Assembly (NCBI GenBank): GCA_018223375.1
Contig: JAGTTS010000009.1
Coordinates: 39,858 to 103,857, forward strand
Reading direction: 5' to 3'
Source: Clostridiaceae bacterium Marseille-Q3526
GTDB lineage: Bacteria; Bacillota; Clostridia; Lachnospirales; Lachnospiraceae
DNA length: 64,000 nucleotides
The notes under the pieces are model-generated. The model did not search any database and was not told where the DNA came from. It saw nothing but the letters and a program-made list of their open reading frames with translations. Position numbers and translations under genes: made by a program. Shown piece after piece: positions 7,499-15,952 of the stretch (position 1 is its first letter; every line of letters begins with the position of its first letter).

Positions 7499-9499
7499 TT
7501 ATTCTGCCAGTTCTGTCATGATCTGGTTGCTTCTGGCGATGAATTTCGTCATTCTCTCCGGGCTTAAGGTTCCGTGGCTTAACAGAGCCAGGTCGTAAAG
7601 CTGCTCGCAGATTACAGGAGTCTTCTCGCCGTCTGTGTGCTCTAACACGTATTTTACCAGGCTGTTGTTAGCGTTTAATACAAGCACCTCTCCTGTGCCG
7701 CCGAACATGGACGGATCCATGCCGTACATATTGTACATCTTCATCATTTCCTGCATACGGCGCGTTTCCTCGGCTACTGTGATCATGGAGGATACGGACT
7801 CATTCTTCAGCTTCTCAACCTTTACCTCCAGCTTATCGTTTCCAAGGGCCTTACGGAAGGTTTCGGTCAGGGTCTTAGCCTGGTTCTCCAGAGTTTCCTT
7901 GTCTTCCTCCTTCACTTCTTCCTTGAAGATCTCGTTGACGTCCGCGTCGATTCTCAGGAACTTCACGTTCTCGTGCTTCTGCTCCTCGTGGGTGATAAAC
8001 GGATTGTCAATGTTGTGAGTCAGAATCACTGCGTTTAACTTTTCCTCGCGGAACATGTTGATGTACTGGCTCTGCTCCTTCTCGTCCGTCACGTAGAAGA
8101 CCTTGTTCTCGTGCTTGTCCTTAGCCGCCTCCAGATAATCCTTCAAAGTCAGATATTTGCCGTCCAGATCCTTGAAAATAATGTACTCGTCCATCTTCTC
8201 GGCGAACTTCTCGTCTCTCAGGCATCCGAACTTAATGAATGGGCTGATATCGTCCCAGTATTTCTCGTAGTTCTCTCTGTCTGTCTTGCACATGCCGGAC
8301 AGCTTATCCGCTACCTTCTTTGTAATGTAATCGGAAATCTTCTTCACAAAGCCGTCGTTCTGAAGAGCGCTTCTGGATACGTTTAAAGGCAGATCCGGGC
8401 AGTCGATAACTCCCTTTAAGAGCATCAGGAACTCCGGAATCACTTCTTTAATATTGTCGGCAATAAATACCTGATTATTGTAAAGCTTGATGGTTCCCTC
8501 AATGCTCTCGTACTCCATGTTGATCTTCGGGAAGTACAGGATGCCCTTTAAGTTAAACGGATAATCCATATTTAAGTGGATCCAGAATAACGGCTCCTTA
8601 AAGTCCATAAATACTTTGCGGTAGAAGGCCTTGTACTCCTCCTCCGTACACTCGTTGGGGTGCTTGTTCCACAGAGGGTTCACATCGCTTAAAGAAACCG
8701 GGCGTTTTAAAATTTTGTATTTCTCCTTGGCCGGGGAAACCTCCACCGTCTCCTTGGTTCCGTCCTCATTCTCTTTTTCCTCTGTTTTAGCTTCTTCCAC
8801 AATTGTTTCAACAATCGTATCTTTTTCGTTTAATTCATCTTTTTCGATAGTCTCATATTCCGGCTCTGCCTTTGCATTATTCAGGAAAATCGGAACCGGC
8901 ATAAAGGAACAGTATTTTTCAATGACCTCTCTGGCTCTGTACTCGTTAGCAAACTCTGTGCTGTCCTCGTTTAAGTAGAGCGTAATCTTTGTTCCTACCG
9001 TCTCCTTGTCTCCGTCCTTCATGTCGAACTCTGTGCCGCCCTCTGATTCCCAGTGAACTGGCTTTGCGTCCGCTCTGTAGGAAAGGGAGTCGATGGTTAC
9101 TTTGTCAGCTACCATGAAGGCAGAGTAGAAGCCCAGTCCGAAATGGCCGATAATCTGGTCTTCATTGGCCTTATCCTTATACTTATTCAGGAAATCCTGG
9201 GCGCCGGAGAAGGCGATCTGGTTAATATACTCGTCCATCTCCTCCTCAGTCATACCCATACCGTTATCCTCGATGATAATGGTCTTATCCTCCGGGTTGA
9301 CCGTCACCTGAATCTGGAACTCCAGATCCTCCGGCTTCTCCCACTCGCCCATCATTTCCAGCTTCTTTAACTTCGTGATGGCGTCGCAGCCGTTGGAAAT
9401 CAGCTCTCTGTAAAAAATATCGTGATCAGAATAGAGCCATTTCTTAATAATCGGGAAAATATTCTCGCTGTTAATGGATAAACTTCCTGTCTTTGCCAT
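7499..9499 (-). CDS. htpG: Molecular chaperone HtpG (Hsp90)
   Basis: Bacterial Hsp90, an ATP-driven dimeric chaperone of the cytosol. The 666-residue product starts MAKTGSLSINSENIFPIIKKWLYSDHDIFYRELISNGCDA, with the GHKL ATP-site motifs IIEDNGMGMTEEEM near residue 75 and GHFGLGFYSAFMVA near 119. An acidic linker (about 213-255) separates the N-domain from the middle domain, and the protein ends in the dimerisation region; it is somewhat longer than E. coli HtpG (624). A GGAG site precedes the ATG. The upstream region carries a promoter and a CIRCE operator, so HrcA control is expected. Confidence 0.96.
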   Translation of the reverse strand: MAKTGSLSINSENIFPIIKKWLYSDHDIFYRELISNGCDAITKLKKLEMMGEWEKPEDLEFQIQVTVNPEDKTIIIEDNGMGMTEEEMDEYINQIAFSGAQDFLNKYKDKANEDQIIGHFGLGFYSAFMVADKVTIDSLSYRADAKPVHWESEGGTEFDMKDGDKETVGTKITLYLNEDSTEFANEYRAREVIEKYCSFMPVPIFLNNAKAEPEYETIEKDELNEKDTIVETIVEEAKTEEKENEDGTKETVEVSPAKEKYKILKRPVSLSDVNPLWNKHPNECTEEEYKAFYRKVFMDFKEPLFWIHLNMDYPFNLKGILYFPKINMEYESIEGTIKLYNNQVFIADNIKEVIPEFLMLLKGVIDCPDLPLNVSRSALQNDGFVKKISDYITKKVADKLSGMCKTDRENYEKYWDDISPFIKFGCLRDEKFAEKMDEYIIFKDLDGKYLTLKDYLEAAKDKHENKVFYVTDEKEQSQYINMFREEKLNAVILTHNIDNPFITHEEQKHENVKFLRIDADVNEIFKEEVKEEDKETLENQAKTLTETFRKALGNDKLEVKVEKLKNESVSSMITVAEETRRMQEMMKMYNMYGMDPSMFGGTGEVLVLNANNSLVKYVLEHTDGEKTPVICEQLYDLALLSHGTLSPERMTKFIARSNQIMTELAE

Positions 9500-9581
9500 G
9501 TGTCAACACTCCTTTTTGTATTCTGTATTTCAGCGGCCTCTTGTCTGTTTCAGTCTGGCCTTTGTTCTCAATTCCTTCTCT

Positions 9582-9610
9582 ATTTTAGTCCGCCTTCTTC
9601 CAGATGTCAA
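9582..9610 (-). promoter_or_regulatory. htpG promoter
   Basis: Read on the minus strand: TTGACA (9605-9610), 17 bases, TAAAAT (9582-9587), a near-consensus sigma-A promoter giving an untranslated leader of roughly 75 bases before the htpG start. Confidence 0.8.
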
Positions 9611-9617
9611 TAGAAAA

Positions 9618-9644
9618 TCAGCACTCGTTTTAATTGAGTGCTAA
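9618..9644. promoter_or_regulatory. CIRCE operator (HrcA binding site)
   Basis: The inverted repeat TCAGCACTC, nine bases, GAGTGCTAA matches the CIRCE consensus TTAGCACTC-N9-GAGTGCTAA at 17 of 18 arm positions. It lies 7 bases upstream of the htpG -35 element and about 70 bases from the divergent carboxypeptidase promoter. CIRCE is the operator of the heat-shock repressor HrcA. Confidence 0.92.
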
Positions 9645-9711
9645 TAATTCATCAGTTCCTTTCCTCTTTTTTGTGGAAATTCTTACAATTTTTTTCATTT
9701 TTTCTCTTCCA

Positions 9712-9740
9712 TTGACTTTTCAATCCTGTGTTTTTATAAT
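9712..9740 (+). promoter_or_regulatory. Promoter of the M14 carboxypeptidase gene
   Basis: TTGACT (9712-9717), 17 bases, TATAAT (9735-9740), 45 bases before the chosen start codon. Confidence 0.8.
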
Positions 9741-9784
9741 GAATTTGTTTCACATGAATGGAAAAAGCAGGAGGCTTACACAAC

Positions 9785-10963
9785 ATGAAATATAAGACAA
9801 AAACACTCAAATACGGGCTTGCCGGAATTCTCTCTCTGGCTATGGCCGCCGCCCCGGCGGGAACCTGCCTGCCGGGATTTCTGCCTGCCCAGGCTCTGAC
9901 TGTTTATGCAGGACCAGCAGAGGAGGCTACCGTTTCTTCAGACGAGCCCACAGGGCCAGCTGCTCTGGGGCAGACACAGGGGCTGAGCGCCTCCAACTAT
10001 TACAATGTGCGTTTAAGCGATCCCATTGTAAAGCCTGTGGATAAATATTCCTATGAGCAGATGGATCGGGATATTCAGGCCTTAAAAAACCGTTATCCCA
10101 ACCAGATGACCGTCAATGTCATCGGCCAGTCGGCCGACGGACGGAATCTCTATGACATTATCATCGGAAACCCGTCCGCCTCTGAGCATATTTTATTCCA
10201 GGGCGCCATCCACGCCAGAGAATACATCAATGTACCTCTCATGATGCAGCAGCTGGAATATCTGCTGGCCTGCCAGAATACGGGAACCTTCGAGGGAAAA
10301 AGTCTTTCGGAAATGCTTGGGCAGACAGCCGTTCACTTTGTGCCCCTGGTAAATCCGGACGGCATTTCCATCAGCCAGAGCGGCGATGGCGCCATCCGTT
10401 CTCCAGAGCTGAAAGCCCAGATCAGAGCCTGCTATGAACTGGATACTGCCGAGGGACGCACCACCGCTGACTATGATACCTATTTAAGGCGTTGGAAGAG
10501 CAACGGACGCGGCGTGGATTTGAACCATAACTTTGACGCTGGATGGAATACCTTAAATACAGTGGGACATCCGTCCTCCACCGACTACAAGGGAACCTCC
10601 CCTCTCTCCGAGCCGGAGTCCCAGGCCCTGGCCGCTCTGACCGACCAGTACCCCTTCGCCGTCTGCATTAACTATCACGCTATGGGACAGGTAATTTACT
10701 GGGATACGGAGAATAACCGGCAGACCTCTTCCTCAAAAGAGCTGGCAGAGCTTGTCTCCAGGCATAACGGCTACCAGATTCTGGGCAGCAAGGGCGTAGG
10801 AGGCTACAAGGACTGGCTCCAGCAGAGAGAAAAATCCATCCCGGGCATTACCATCGAGGTGGGCAAATCGGCCTGTCCTGTCAATTTCTCGGAGTACGAA
10901 ACTATCCGGGAGCAGAACGAGGCCGTTCCAGGACTGATTATCCAGTATGTGATCTCGCATTAG
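9785..10963 (+). CDS. Secreted M14 family zinc carboxypeptidase
   Basis: A 392-residue exported metallopeptidase. After a signal peptide (KYGLAGILSLAMAAAPAGT, about 10-28) and a low-complexity linker, the M14 domain starts near residue 85 (YSYEQMDRDIQALKNRYP). The zinc-binding H-x-x-E is in GAIHAREYINVPLMM, the third ligand is probably in CINYHAMGQ, and the catalytic glutamate is in GITIEVGKS. Likely roles are trimming of peptidoglycan stem peptides or of environmental peptides. The ATG at 9785 follows AGGAGG by 10 bases; an upstream in-frame ATG at 9758 overlaps that site and is not favoured. Confidence 0.88.
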   Translation: MKYKTKTLKYGLAGILSLAMAAAPAGTCLPGFLPAQALTVYAGPAEEATVSSDEPTGPAALGQTQGLSASNYYNVRLSDPIVKPVDKYSYEQMDRDIQALKNRYPNQMTVNVIGQSADGRNLYDIIIGNPSASEHILFQGAIHAREYINVPLMMQQLEYLLACQNTGTFEGKSLSEMLGQTAVHFVPLVNPDGISISQSGDGAIRSPELKAQIRACYELDTAEGRTTADYDTYLRRWKSNGRGVDLNHNFDAGWNTLNTVGHPSSTDYKGTSPLSEPESQALAALTDQYPFAVCINYHAMGQVIYWDTENNRQTSSSKELAELVSRHNGYQILGSKGVGGYKDWLQQREKSIPGITIEVGKSACPVNFSEYETIREQNEAVPGLIIQYVISH

Positions 10964-10999
10964 AGCACAACATTAGAGTTCAGCATTTTAGACAGCAAA

Positions 11000-11057
11000 A
11001 AGAGAGGATGCATTTTGCAGCGGCTTCCATGGGAGCGCGCAAAATGTTTCCTCTCTT
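11000..11057. terminator. Hairpin between convergent genes
   Basis: AAGAGAGG and CATTTTGC on the left pair with GCAAAATG and CCTCTCTT on the right, with a small internal bulge and a loop of about 19 bases. It sits between the M14 gene and the DUF5721 gene and can serve both. The purine-rich left arm and loop size resemble the hairpins at 7283 and 13296, but the loop sequence differs. Confidence 0.6.
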
Positions 11058-11106
11058 CTGTGTTTTCTCTGCCTTATATGGCTGGAAAGAATCGGCTGAT
11101 TTTCCT

Positions 11107-11604
11107 TTATTTTTCCTCAAATGGAATATTCTTTTTCTTCAGAAATTCCTTCACAGCCCCGTCCCACTCGTGCTCCAGCGTCTTATCCAGAGTAAAGCGG
11201 CTGACGGAGGTTCCCGTGACGCAGGAAAGGTGTTTGTCCTCATAACGGATATTCAGATACAGGCCGTTTACCTCTGATGAAGCAAAACCTGTCTGTCTGT
11301 CCCTTAGAAAGGCCTCCTGGGCCTTTCCGGAAAGCTGCAGAACAATGTGAAAGCTTTCCGGCAGACGTTTTCCCTTAATCAGTGAAAAACAGAAAGGGCG
11401 CAGCGCGAGCCAGGCTGAAAATCCCTCGATTCCCTGCTCCTCCCTCTCCTCCGCCGAATAGTAATCAGGGCGTATCCGCCCGTCTATCTGGAAGCTGTTA
11501 AACGTCACGATCTGCGCTTCCCTGAGCAGAAAATGGTCAAAAGTAGTCCCTATAAACAGCTGTCTCGTAAATTCTTTTATTTCTTCTATTTGAAGCGATA
11601 CCAT
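11107..11604 (-). CDS. DUF5721 family protein
   Basis: A 165-residue cytosolic protein that I recognise as DUF5721, a Lachnospiraceae family of unknown function. Visible features are TFDHFLLREAQIVTFNSFQIDGRI near residues 20-43, WLALRPFCFSLIKGKRLPESFHIVLQL in the centre, and LYLNIRYEDKHLSCVTGTSVSRFTLDK near 113-139. There is no signal peptide or membrane segment. GGAGG lies just before the start. No neighbour suggests a role. Confidence 0.65.
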   Translation of the reverse strand: MVSLQIEEIKEFTRQLFIGTTFDHFLLREAQIVTFNSFQIDGRIRPDYYSAEEREEQGIEGFSAWLALRPFCFSLIKGKRLPESFHIVLQLSGKAQEAFLRDRQTGFASSEVNGLYLNIRYEDKHLSCVTGTSVSRFTLDKTLEHEWDGAVKEFLKKKNIPFEEK

Positions 11605-11910
11605 ATTTTTCCTCCAATATCTGCTTTCCAGATTTCTGGCTCCTATTTACCATATCAGCAGGAAAACAAGCGGCTGCGAAGCAGACATTTGTTTTCACCT
11701 GATATGGTAACGACAAAATGTCTTAGCTGCCAGAGGCAGCGGCAGATGTGCAAAGCACAGCTGCATTTTGGAGTTATTATACCACATTCACTAAGCTCGA
11801 AAAAACCTCGCTAAGTGTCTGGGTATGACTCGCACTAACCTCTTGCTTCGCCTGCGGCTTGCATTCGCTAAGTGCTCCTATTATACCACACCTTCCTTCT
11901 CTCTTCCACA
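11605..11910. repeat. Non-coding hairpin cluster
   Basis: No gene is seen between the DUF5721 start and the M18 promoter. The main structure pairs TTACCATATCAG (11647-11658) with CTGATATGGTAA (11699-11710), extended by GAAAACAA/TTGTTTTC with a one-base bulge, around a loop of about 18 bases. Further on, AAAATG at 11715 and CATTTT at 11763 flank GC-rich inverted segments, and ATTATACCACA occurs twice (about 11776 and 11880) around CACTAAG/CTAAGTG half-sites. It may be a small repeat element. Confidence 0.5.
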
Positions 11911-11919
11911 CACTAACAG

Positions 11920-11948
11920 TTGCAAAAAAGCGATGTTTTATTTATACT
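11920..11948 (+). promoter_or_regulatory. Promoter of the M18 aminopeptidase gene
   Basis: TTGCAA (11920-11925), 17 bases, TATACT (11943-11948), followed by AGGAGG at 11971-11976 before the ATG at 11988. Confidence 0.7.
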
Positions 11949-11987
11949 TCTATGTATAACTACAGAAATTAGGAGGACTTTCACACA

Positions 11988-13283
11988 ATGGAACAGTATA
12001 AAAATGATTTAAACGGGCTGACAGAGCTTCTTACGGCAGGCGTGTCTCCCCTTCACACCATTCGGCATTCTATGAATTTACTGGAAAGCCGCGGCTTTAC
12101 AGAGCTTTCCTTAGATAAGGCCTGGGCCTTAGAGCCTGGAAAGGGCTACTTTGTCAATGCCTTCGACACTACTCTCATCGGTTTCACCGTGGGAGAGGAC
12201 GCGGCGGAGCACCCAAGCTTCCGCATCGCCTCCTCCCATACAGACTGGCCCTGCCTGATGGTAAAGCCGTCTCCGGAAATCTCTGCCGAGGGGTACGCAA
12301 AGCTGAATGTGGCAGTCTACGGAGGTCCGATTTTAAGCACCTGGCTTGACCGCCCTCTCTCCTTAGCAGGAAAGGTATGCACAGTTTCTGAGGATCCATT
12401 CCATCCCCAGGTTCATCTGGTAGACTTTAAGAGACCGCTTTTAACGGTTCCCAACCTGGCAATCCACTTTAACCGGGAGGTAAATAACGGCGTGGCCTTA
12501 AATCCTCAGATCGACATGCAGCCGATTCTGGCTATGCTGGACGAGACGCTCAATAAGGACAGCTTTTTCCTGGATCTGGTGGCTGAAGAGCTCCATGTGA
12601 ATAAGGAAGATATTCTGGATTACCAGTTCTATATCTACAACTGCGATATGCCTCAGACTCTCGGTATTCACAATGAATTCCTGTCTGCGCCGCGCCTGGA
12701 CAACCTGACCAGCGTCCACGCCTGCTTAAGCGGCCTGATGGAAAGCAGCAGAAAGCGCGGTATCTGCGTAGCTGCTCTCTACGACAACGAGGAAATCGGA
12801 AGCAGCACCAAGCAGGGCGCGGCCTCTCCTCTGACAGACAGAATTCTGGAGAAAATTTATTTAAGCCTTGGATACAGCAGAAGCGATTTCCTGGACGCTC
12901 TGTTCGGCGGCTTCCTCCTCTCTCTGGATGTGGCCCACGCTTACCATCCAAACAAGGGTGAGAAATACGATCCAAAGGACCGCGTTCTGTTAAATGACGG
13001 CGTGGCCTTAAAGCTGGCCGTAAACCAAGCATACGCTACGGATGCTTCCCATGTGAGCGTCATTGAGGGCATCTGCCGCGCTCATGAAATTCCTTATAAG
13101 AAATTCTCCAACCGTTCCGACGTCAAGGGAGGATCCACTCTGGGAAGTATTTCCTCCTGCCTTCTGACCATGCCTGCAGTGGACGCAGGAGTCGCTCTTC
13201 TGGCTATGCACTCCTCCAGAGAAATGATGGGCATTAAAGATCAGTGGGCTCTGGCAGAGCTGACCCGCCAGTTCCTGGCTTAA
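11988..13283 (+). CDS. M18 family aminopeptidase
   Basis: A 431-residue cytosolic, dinuclear-zinc aminopeptidase of the M18 (aspartyl aminopeptidase/ApeB) family that removes N-terminal residues, often acidic ones, from peptides. Conserved pieces in order are SSHTDWPCLMVKP (metal-binding His-x-Asp, about 84), RLDNLTSVHACL (metal-binding Asp, about 237), DNEEIGSST (catalytic Glu and metal Glu, about 266), and LDVAHAYHPN near 313, with the last metal His in the C-terminal MHSSREMMG region. The length matches the family. It has a good promoter and ribosome-binding site and ends at a strong hairpin. Confidence 0.93.
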   Translation: MEQYKNDLNGLTELLTAGVSPLHTIRHSMNLLESRGFTELSLDKAWALEPGKGYFVNAFDTTLIGFTVGEDAAEHPSFRIASSHTDWPCLMVKPSPEISAEGYAKLNVAVYGGPILSTWLDRPLSLAGKVCTVSEDPFHPQVHLVDFKRPLLTVPNLAIHFNREVNNGVALNPQIDMQPILAMLDETLNKDSFFLDLVAEELHVNKEDILDYQFYIYNCDMPQTLGIHNEFLSAPRLDNLTSVHACLSGLMESSRKRGICVAALYDNEEIGSSTKQGAASPLTDRILEKIYLSLGYSRSDFLDALFGGFLLSLDVAHAYHPNKGEKYDPKDRVLLNDGVALKLAVNQAYATDASHVSVIEGICRAHEIPYKKFSNRSDVKGGSTLGSISSCLLTMPAVDAGVALLAMHSSREMMGIKDQWALAELTRQFLA

Positions 13284-13295
13284 AAAGAAAGAAAA

Positions 13296-13351
13296 ATGGG
13301 GAAGAAAGATTTCTCGTTCCACTTAAAGTCACCGAAATCTTTCTTCCCCAT
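13296..13351. terminator. Perfect 18-bp hairpin with conserved loop
   Basis: Positions 13296-13313 pair without mismatch with 13334-13351. The 20-base loop holds TTCCACTTAAAGTCACC, almost the same as the loop at 7307-7328 although the stems are unrelated. It separates the M18 gene from the convergent GH3 gene. Confidence 0.75.
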
Positions 13352-13440
13352 GAAAGCCAAAAATGTAGTTTAAAACGGCGAAGAAACCGTTCTCATTCCG
13401 CTTAAAATCACAGAAATTTTTCTTCCCCATGAAAGCCAAA
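13352..13440. repeat. Degenerate second copy of the hairpin
   Basis: After TGAAAGCCAAAAATG the segment 13377-13440 repeats the loop (ATTCCGCTTAAAATCAC) and right arm of the preceding hairpin; the right arm plus TGAAAGCCAAA is nearly identical in both copies. The left arm of this copy is eroded, the same pattern as at 7353-7482. Confidence 0.65.
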
Positions 13441-13468
13441 AAAAATTCATTTTAAAACAACCCGGCTT

Positions 13469-14923
13469 TTACCGGGCTGTTTCTCTTTCCATATTCTTCT
13501 CTGCCTTCAGAGCCAGTATCCGCATCGCCGACTCTTCTATCCGGGACTCGGTCAGCGCCCCTTTTTCTACCGCGTCTTTCACAGCCTGTACGGCCGCGTC
13601 AAAATCCTCCGGCATGAGTATCATGTCCGCGCCTGCCGAAAGAGCGGCCACAGCAGCCTCCCCGCTGTCATAGCTTTCTGTCACAGCCCCCATATTCATA
13701 GCGTCTGTAATGATAATTCCCTCAAATCCCAGCTGCTTTCTCAGCACGTCTGTCAGCAGTGTTTTGGAAAAGACAGCCGGACGGCCGTCCTCTTCAATCT
13801 CCGGGACGCCGATATGGCCTGCCATGACGAAATCGGCTCCGCTCTCGATCCCTGCGGCAAATGGCAGAAACTCTGTCTCTGAAAGCTCCTCCAGAGTTCT
13901 GTGAAGCACAGGCTTCGTCTCATGGCTGTCCTCCGCCGTTCCTCCGTGGCCTGGGAAATGCTTTAAAACAGGGCTGACTCCGTGCTTTTTCAGTCCCTTC
14001 ACTTCCTCGGAAACCATGCGCGACACTATCTCTGCATCGCTTCCGAAGGACCGTCTGGCTACTACCGTATTGTCCTGATTCGTGAGCACGTCCGCTACCG
14101 GCGCAAAATCTACGTCAAAGCCTAAATCCGCCAGATATTTTCCTATGGTCTCTCCCACCTCAAAGGCCTTCGCCTCGTCATTGGAAGCTCCTATTTTACT
14201 CATATCAGGAAAGGCTTCCAGGGAAAATCCCTCTTTTCCGCTGATTCGGGCTACCTGGCCTCCCTCCTCGTCCACAGCCAGAAAAGGCGGCAGACCGCTT
14301 CTCTCTTCTCCGTACCGGGCCGTCTTTGCGAGCATCTCCCTGGTCTGGTCCTTATCCTTTAAATTCTGGCTGAAGTAGACGATTCCTCCGACCGGACGCT
14401 CCCAGATCGCGTCCTTTGTAGCTTCCCCGGCCATGTAAACCTCGTCGTAGCCAGTCAGCGCCTCCGGCGTCACCATAAACAGCTGAAAAATCTTTTCCTC
14501 CAGAGTCATGGAAGAGAGAAGTTCTGCAGCCATTTTTTCCGCCTCTGAATCCCCCTTCTCCATGGCTTCTTTCTGGGTTTCCTTCTGTTCCTCTTTCAAA
14601 GTTTCTTTCTGCGCTTCCTCCTGGCTGCCTTTCTGGTCAGACTCCCCATTTTCCCGGCTGTTCTCTGCAGCTTCGGCTTCCTCCGGCTTTCCTCCCAGAC
14701 CGATGCCAGTGTCGTCTCCCGGAAGCAGCTCCGGGCGTATTGATCCGGCTTCCTCCCGGACAGACTTTCTGCCTCCTGCCACCGCTCCTGCCGCCGCCAG
14801 CAGAATGGCCGCCAGGACGGCCAGAACCAGGAGCAGAACGCGCCGCCTCTTTTCTTCCTGGCGCCTCCGCCTGCTCCTCGCCCTGGAACGCCTTCTCCTC
14901 TGTCTTATCTGTTCCTCATCCAT
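13469..14923 (-). CDS. Glycoside hydrolase family 3, beta-N-acetylhexosaminidase-like, membrane-anchored
   Basis: A 484-residue GH3 enzyme of the NagZ type. It begins with an Arg-rich cytoplasmic tail, a transmembrane helix at about 29-49, and a Glu/Lys-rich linker to about 128. The GH3 domain (about 130-475) shows AVDEEGGQVARI, DFAPVADVL, the signature KHFPGHGGTAEDSHETKP with the His-Asp pair used in catalysis by NagZ enzymes, and IIITDAMNMGAV. The topology suggests action on peptidoglycan outside the membrane. It starts two bases after the stop of the PrsA-like gene, so the pair is one operon. Confidence 0.88.
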   Translation of the reverse strand: MDEEQIRQRRRRSRARSRRRRQEEKRRRVLLLVLAVLAAILLAAAGAVAGGRKSVREEAGSIRPELLPGDDTGIGLGGKPEEAEAAENSRENGESDQKGSQEEAQKETLKEEQKETQKEAMEKGDSEAEKMAAELLSSMTLEEKIFQLFMVTPEALTGYDEVYMAGEATKDAIWERPVGGIVYFSQNLKDKDQTREMLAKTARYGEERSGLPPFLAVDEEGGQVARISGKEGFSLEAFPDMSKIGASNDEAKAFEVGETIGKYLADLGFDVDFAPVADVLTNQDNTVVARRSFGSDAEIVSRMVSEEVKGLKKHGVSPVLKHFPGHGGTAEDSHETKPVLHRTLEELSETEFLPFAAGIESGADFVMAGHIGVPEIEEDGRPAVFSKTLLTDVLRKQLGFEGIIITDAMNMGAVTESYDSGEAAVAALSAGADMILMPEDFDAAVQAVKDAVEKGALTESRIEESAMRILALKAEKNMERETAR

Positions 14924-14925
14924 TC

Positions 14926-15918
14926 CTATTCTCCCAGCTGCTCTGTCTGAATCAGTGTATGCTTTCTGTAAATTTCAAAAAAGTCGGCGTTTTCTGCATG
15001 GGCTTCCCCGCCAAGAGTCAGAGCTTCCCAGTCCTTCACAGAATCGTTCAGGGTAATCCCCTCCTTGAATCCGCTGTAAATATCCTGAAAGGCCTTCTGC
15101 CTTCTGGCGTCGTAAATCTGCTCCTTCCGCTGGGCTGTGGCCTCCTGGTCGTAGTCGTTGTCGCATCGGATCACACAGTATTCGCCCTGGTCCTCCACAA
15201 CTTTGCTGACCTCCCCTGTCTCCAGGGCAAAAGCGGCGTAATCGTAATCCTCGCCCCTGTCTGCCCGTCCAATCTTTGCGGAGGATACCTCAAGACCTTC
15301 TGACGCGGCCGCCTTTTCCAGAGAAGCTCCCGCCTCTATGCTGTCTGACACAGCCTGGGCGGCCTCCCGATCCGCTGTCCTCACCTCTGAGATCTGAATT
15401 ACCTTGGCCTCGCTGTCGCTGACCTCCATATCCAGATCCTTCGTCAGCTCCTCCACCGTTTTATTGGCCAGGCAGTAGTCGTGAAACATGGTATTGATCG
15501 ACGTCTCGTCCACTCCCATATAGGAAATATCCTCTGGCGTCAGAGCGGCCAGATACTCCTCGGACGCCTTGGCCATGGCCGAGGCCTCCTCCTCTGTCAG
15601 GGAAATATTTCTCTCTTTGGCCAAGAGCGTTAATATTTTCAGTTCATCCATAAAGCTTTTTAGCTGTTCCTTTGTGTATTCCTCAAAGGTTTTTCCAGAC
15701 TCGTCCACCTGGGCAGACCAAATCTGGCCGGTGCACAGCTCCTCGCAGGTGTTTTTCTGAGACATGGCCGCTATCATAATTTCCGGCCGTTCATAGCCCT
15801 TCTCGCCTCCCATCCCCGCCAGTATAGACTCTGTTTTCTGACATCCTGACAGGAGCAGAGGCAGAGAAATCAGAACCGCCGCTGCAGACCTGATTCTCCA
15901 TTTTTTTCTTCTGCTCAT
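14926..15918 (-). CDS. PrsA-like peptidylprolyl isomerase lipoprotein
   Basis: A 330-residue lipoprotein: signal peptide with lipobox LLSGC (Cys26), a helical N-domain with KSFMDELKIL and EYLAALTPEDISYMG, then a parvulin-like region at about 165-270 (VIQISEVRTADREAAQAVSDSIEAGA, SAKIGRADRGEDYDYAAFALETGEVSKVVEDQGEYCVIR). It presumably aids folding of secreted proteins at the membrane face. It lacks some hallmark parvulin residues, so isomerase activity is not certain. It is co-transcribed with the GH3 gene downstream. Confidence 0.8.
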   Translation of the reverse strand: MSRRKKWRIRSAAAVLISLPLLLSGCQKTESILAGMGGEKGYERPEIMIAAMSQKNTCEELCTGQIWSAQVDESGKTFEEYTKEQLKSFMDELKILTLLAKERNISLTEEEASAMAKASEEYLAALTPEDISYMGVDETSINTMFHDYCLANKTVEELTKDLDMEVSDSEAKVIQISEVRTADREAAQAVSDSIEAGASLEKAAASEGLEVSSAKIGRADRGEDYDYAAFALETGEVSKVVEDQGEYCVIRCDNDYDQEATAQRKEQIYDARRQKAFQDIYSGFKEGITLNDSVKDWEALTLGGEAHAENADFFEIYRKHTLIQTEQLGE

Positions 15919-15952
15919 CCTTTTCTCCTTTGCCGGCAGCGCGACTGCCAGG

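Noticed and set aside
7164..7598. Plus-strand open frame running through the hairpin repeats
   Set aside because: The apparent protein is a translation of the 65-base repeats and of the htpG antisense strand.
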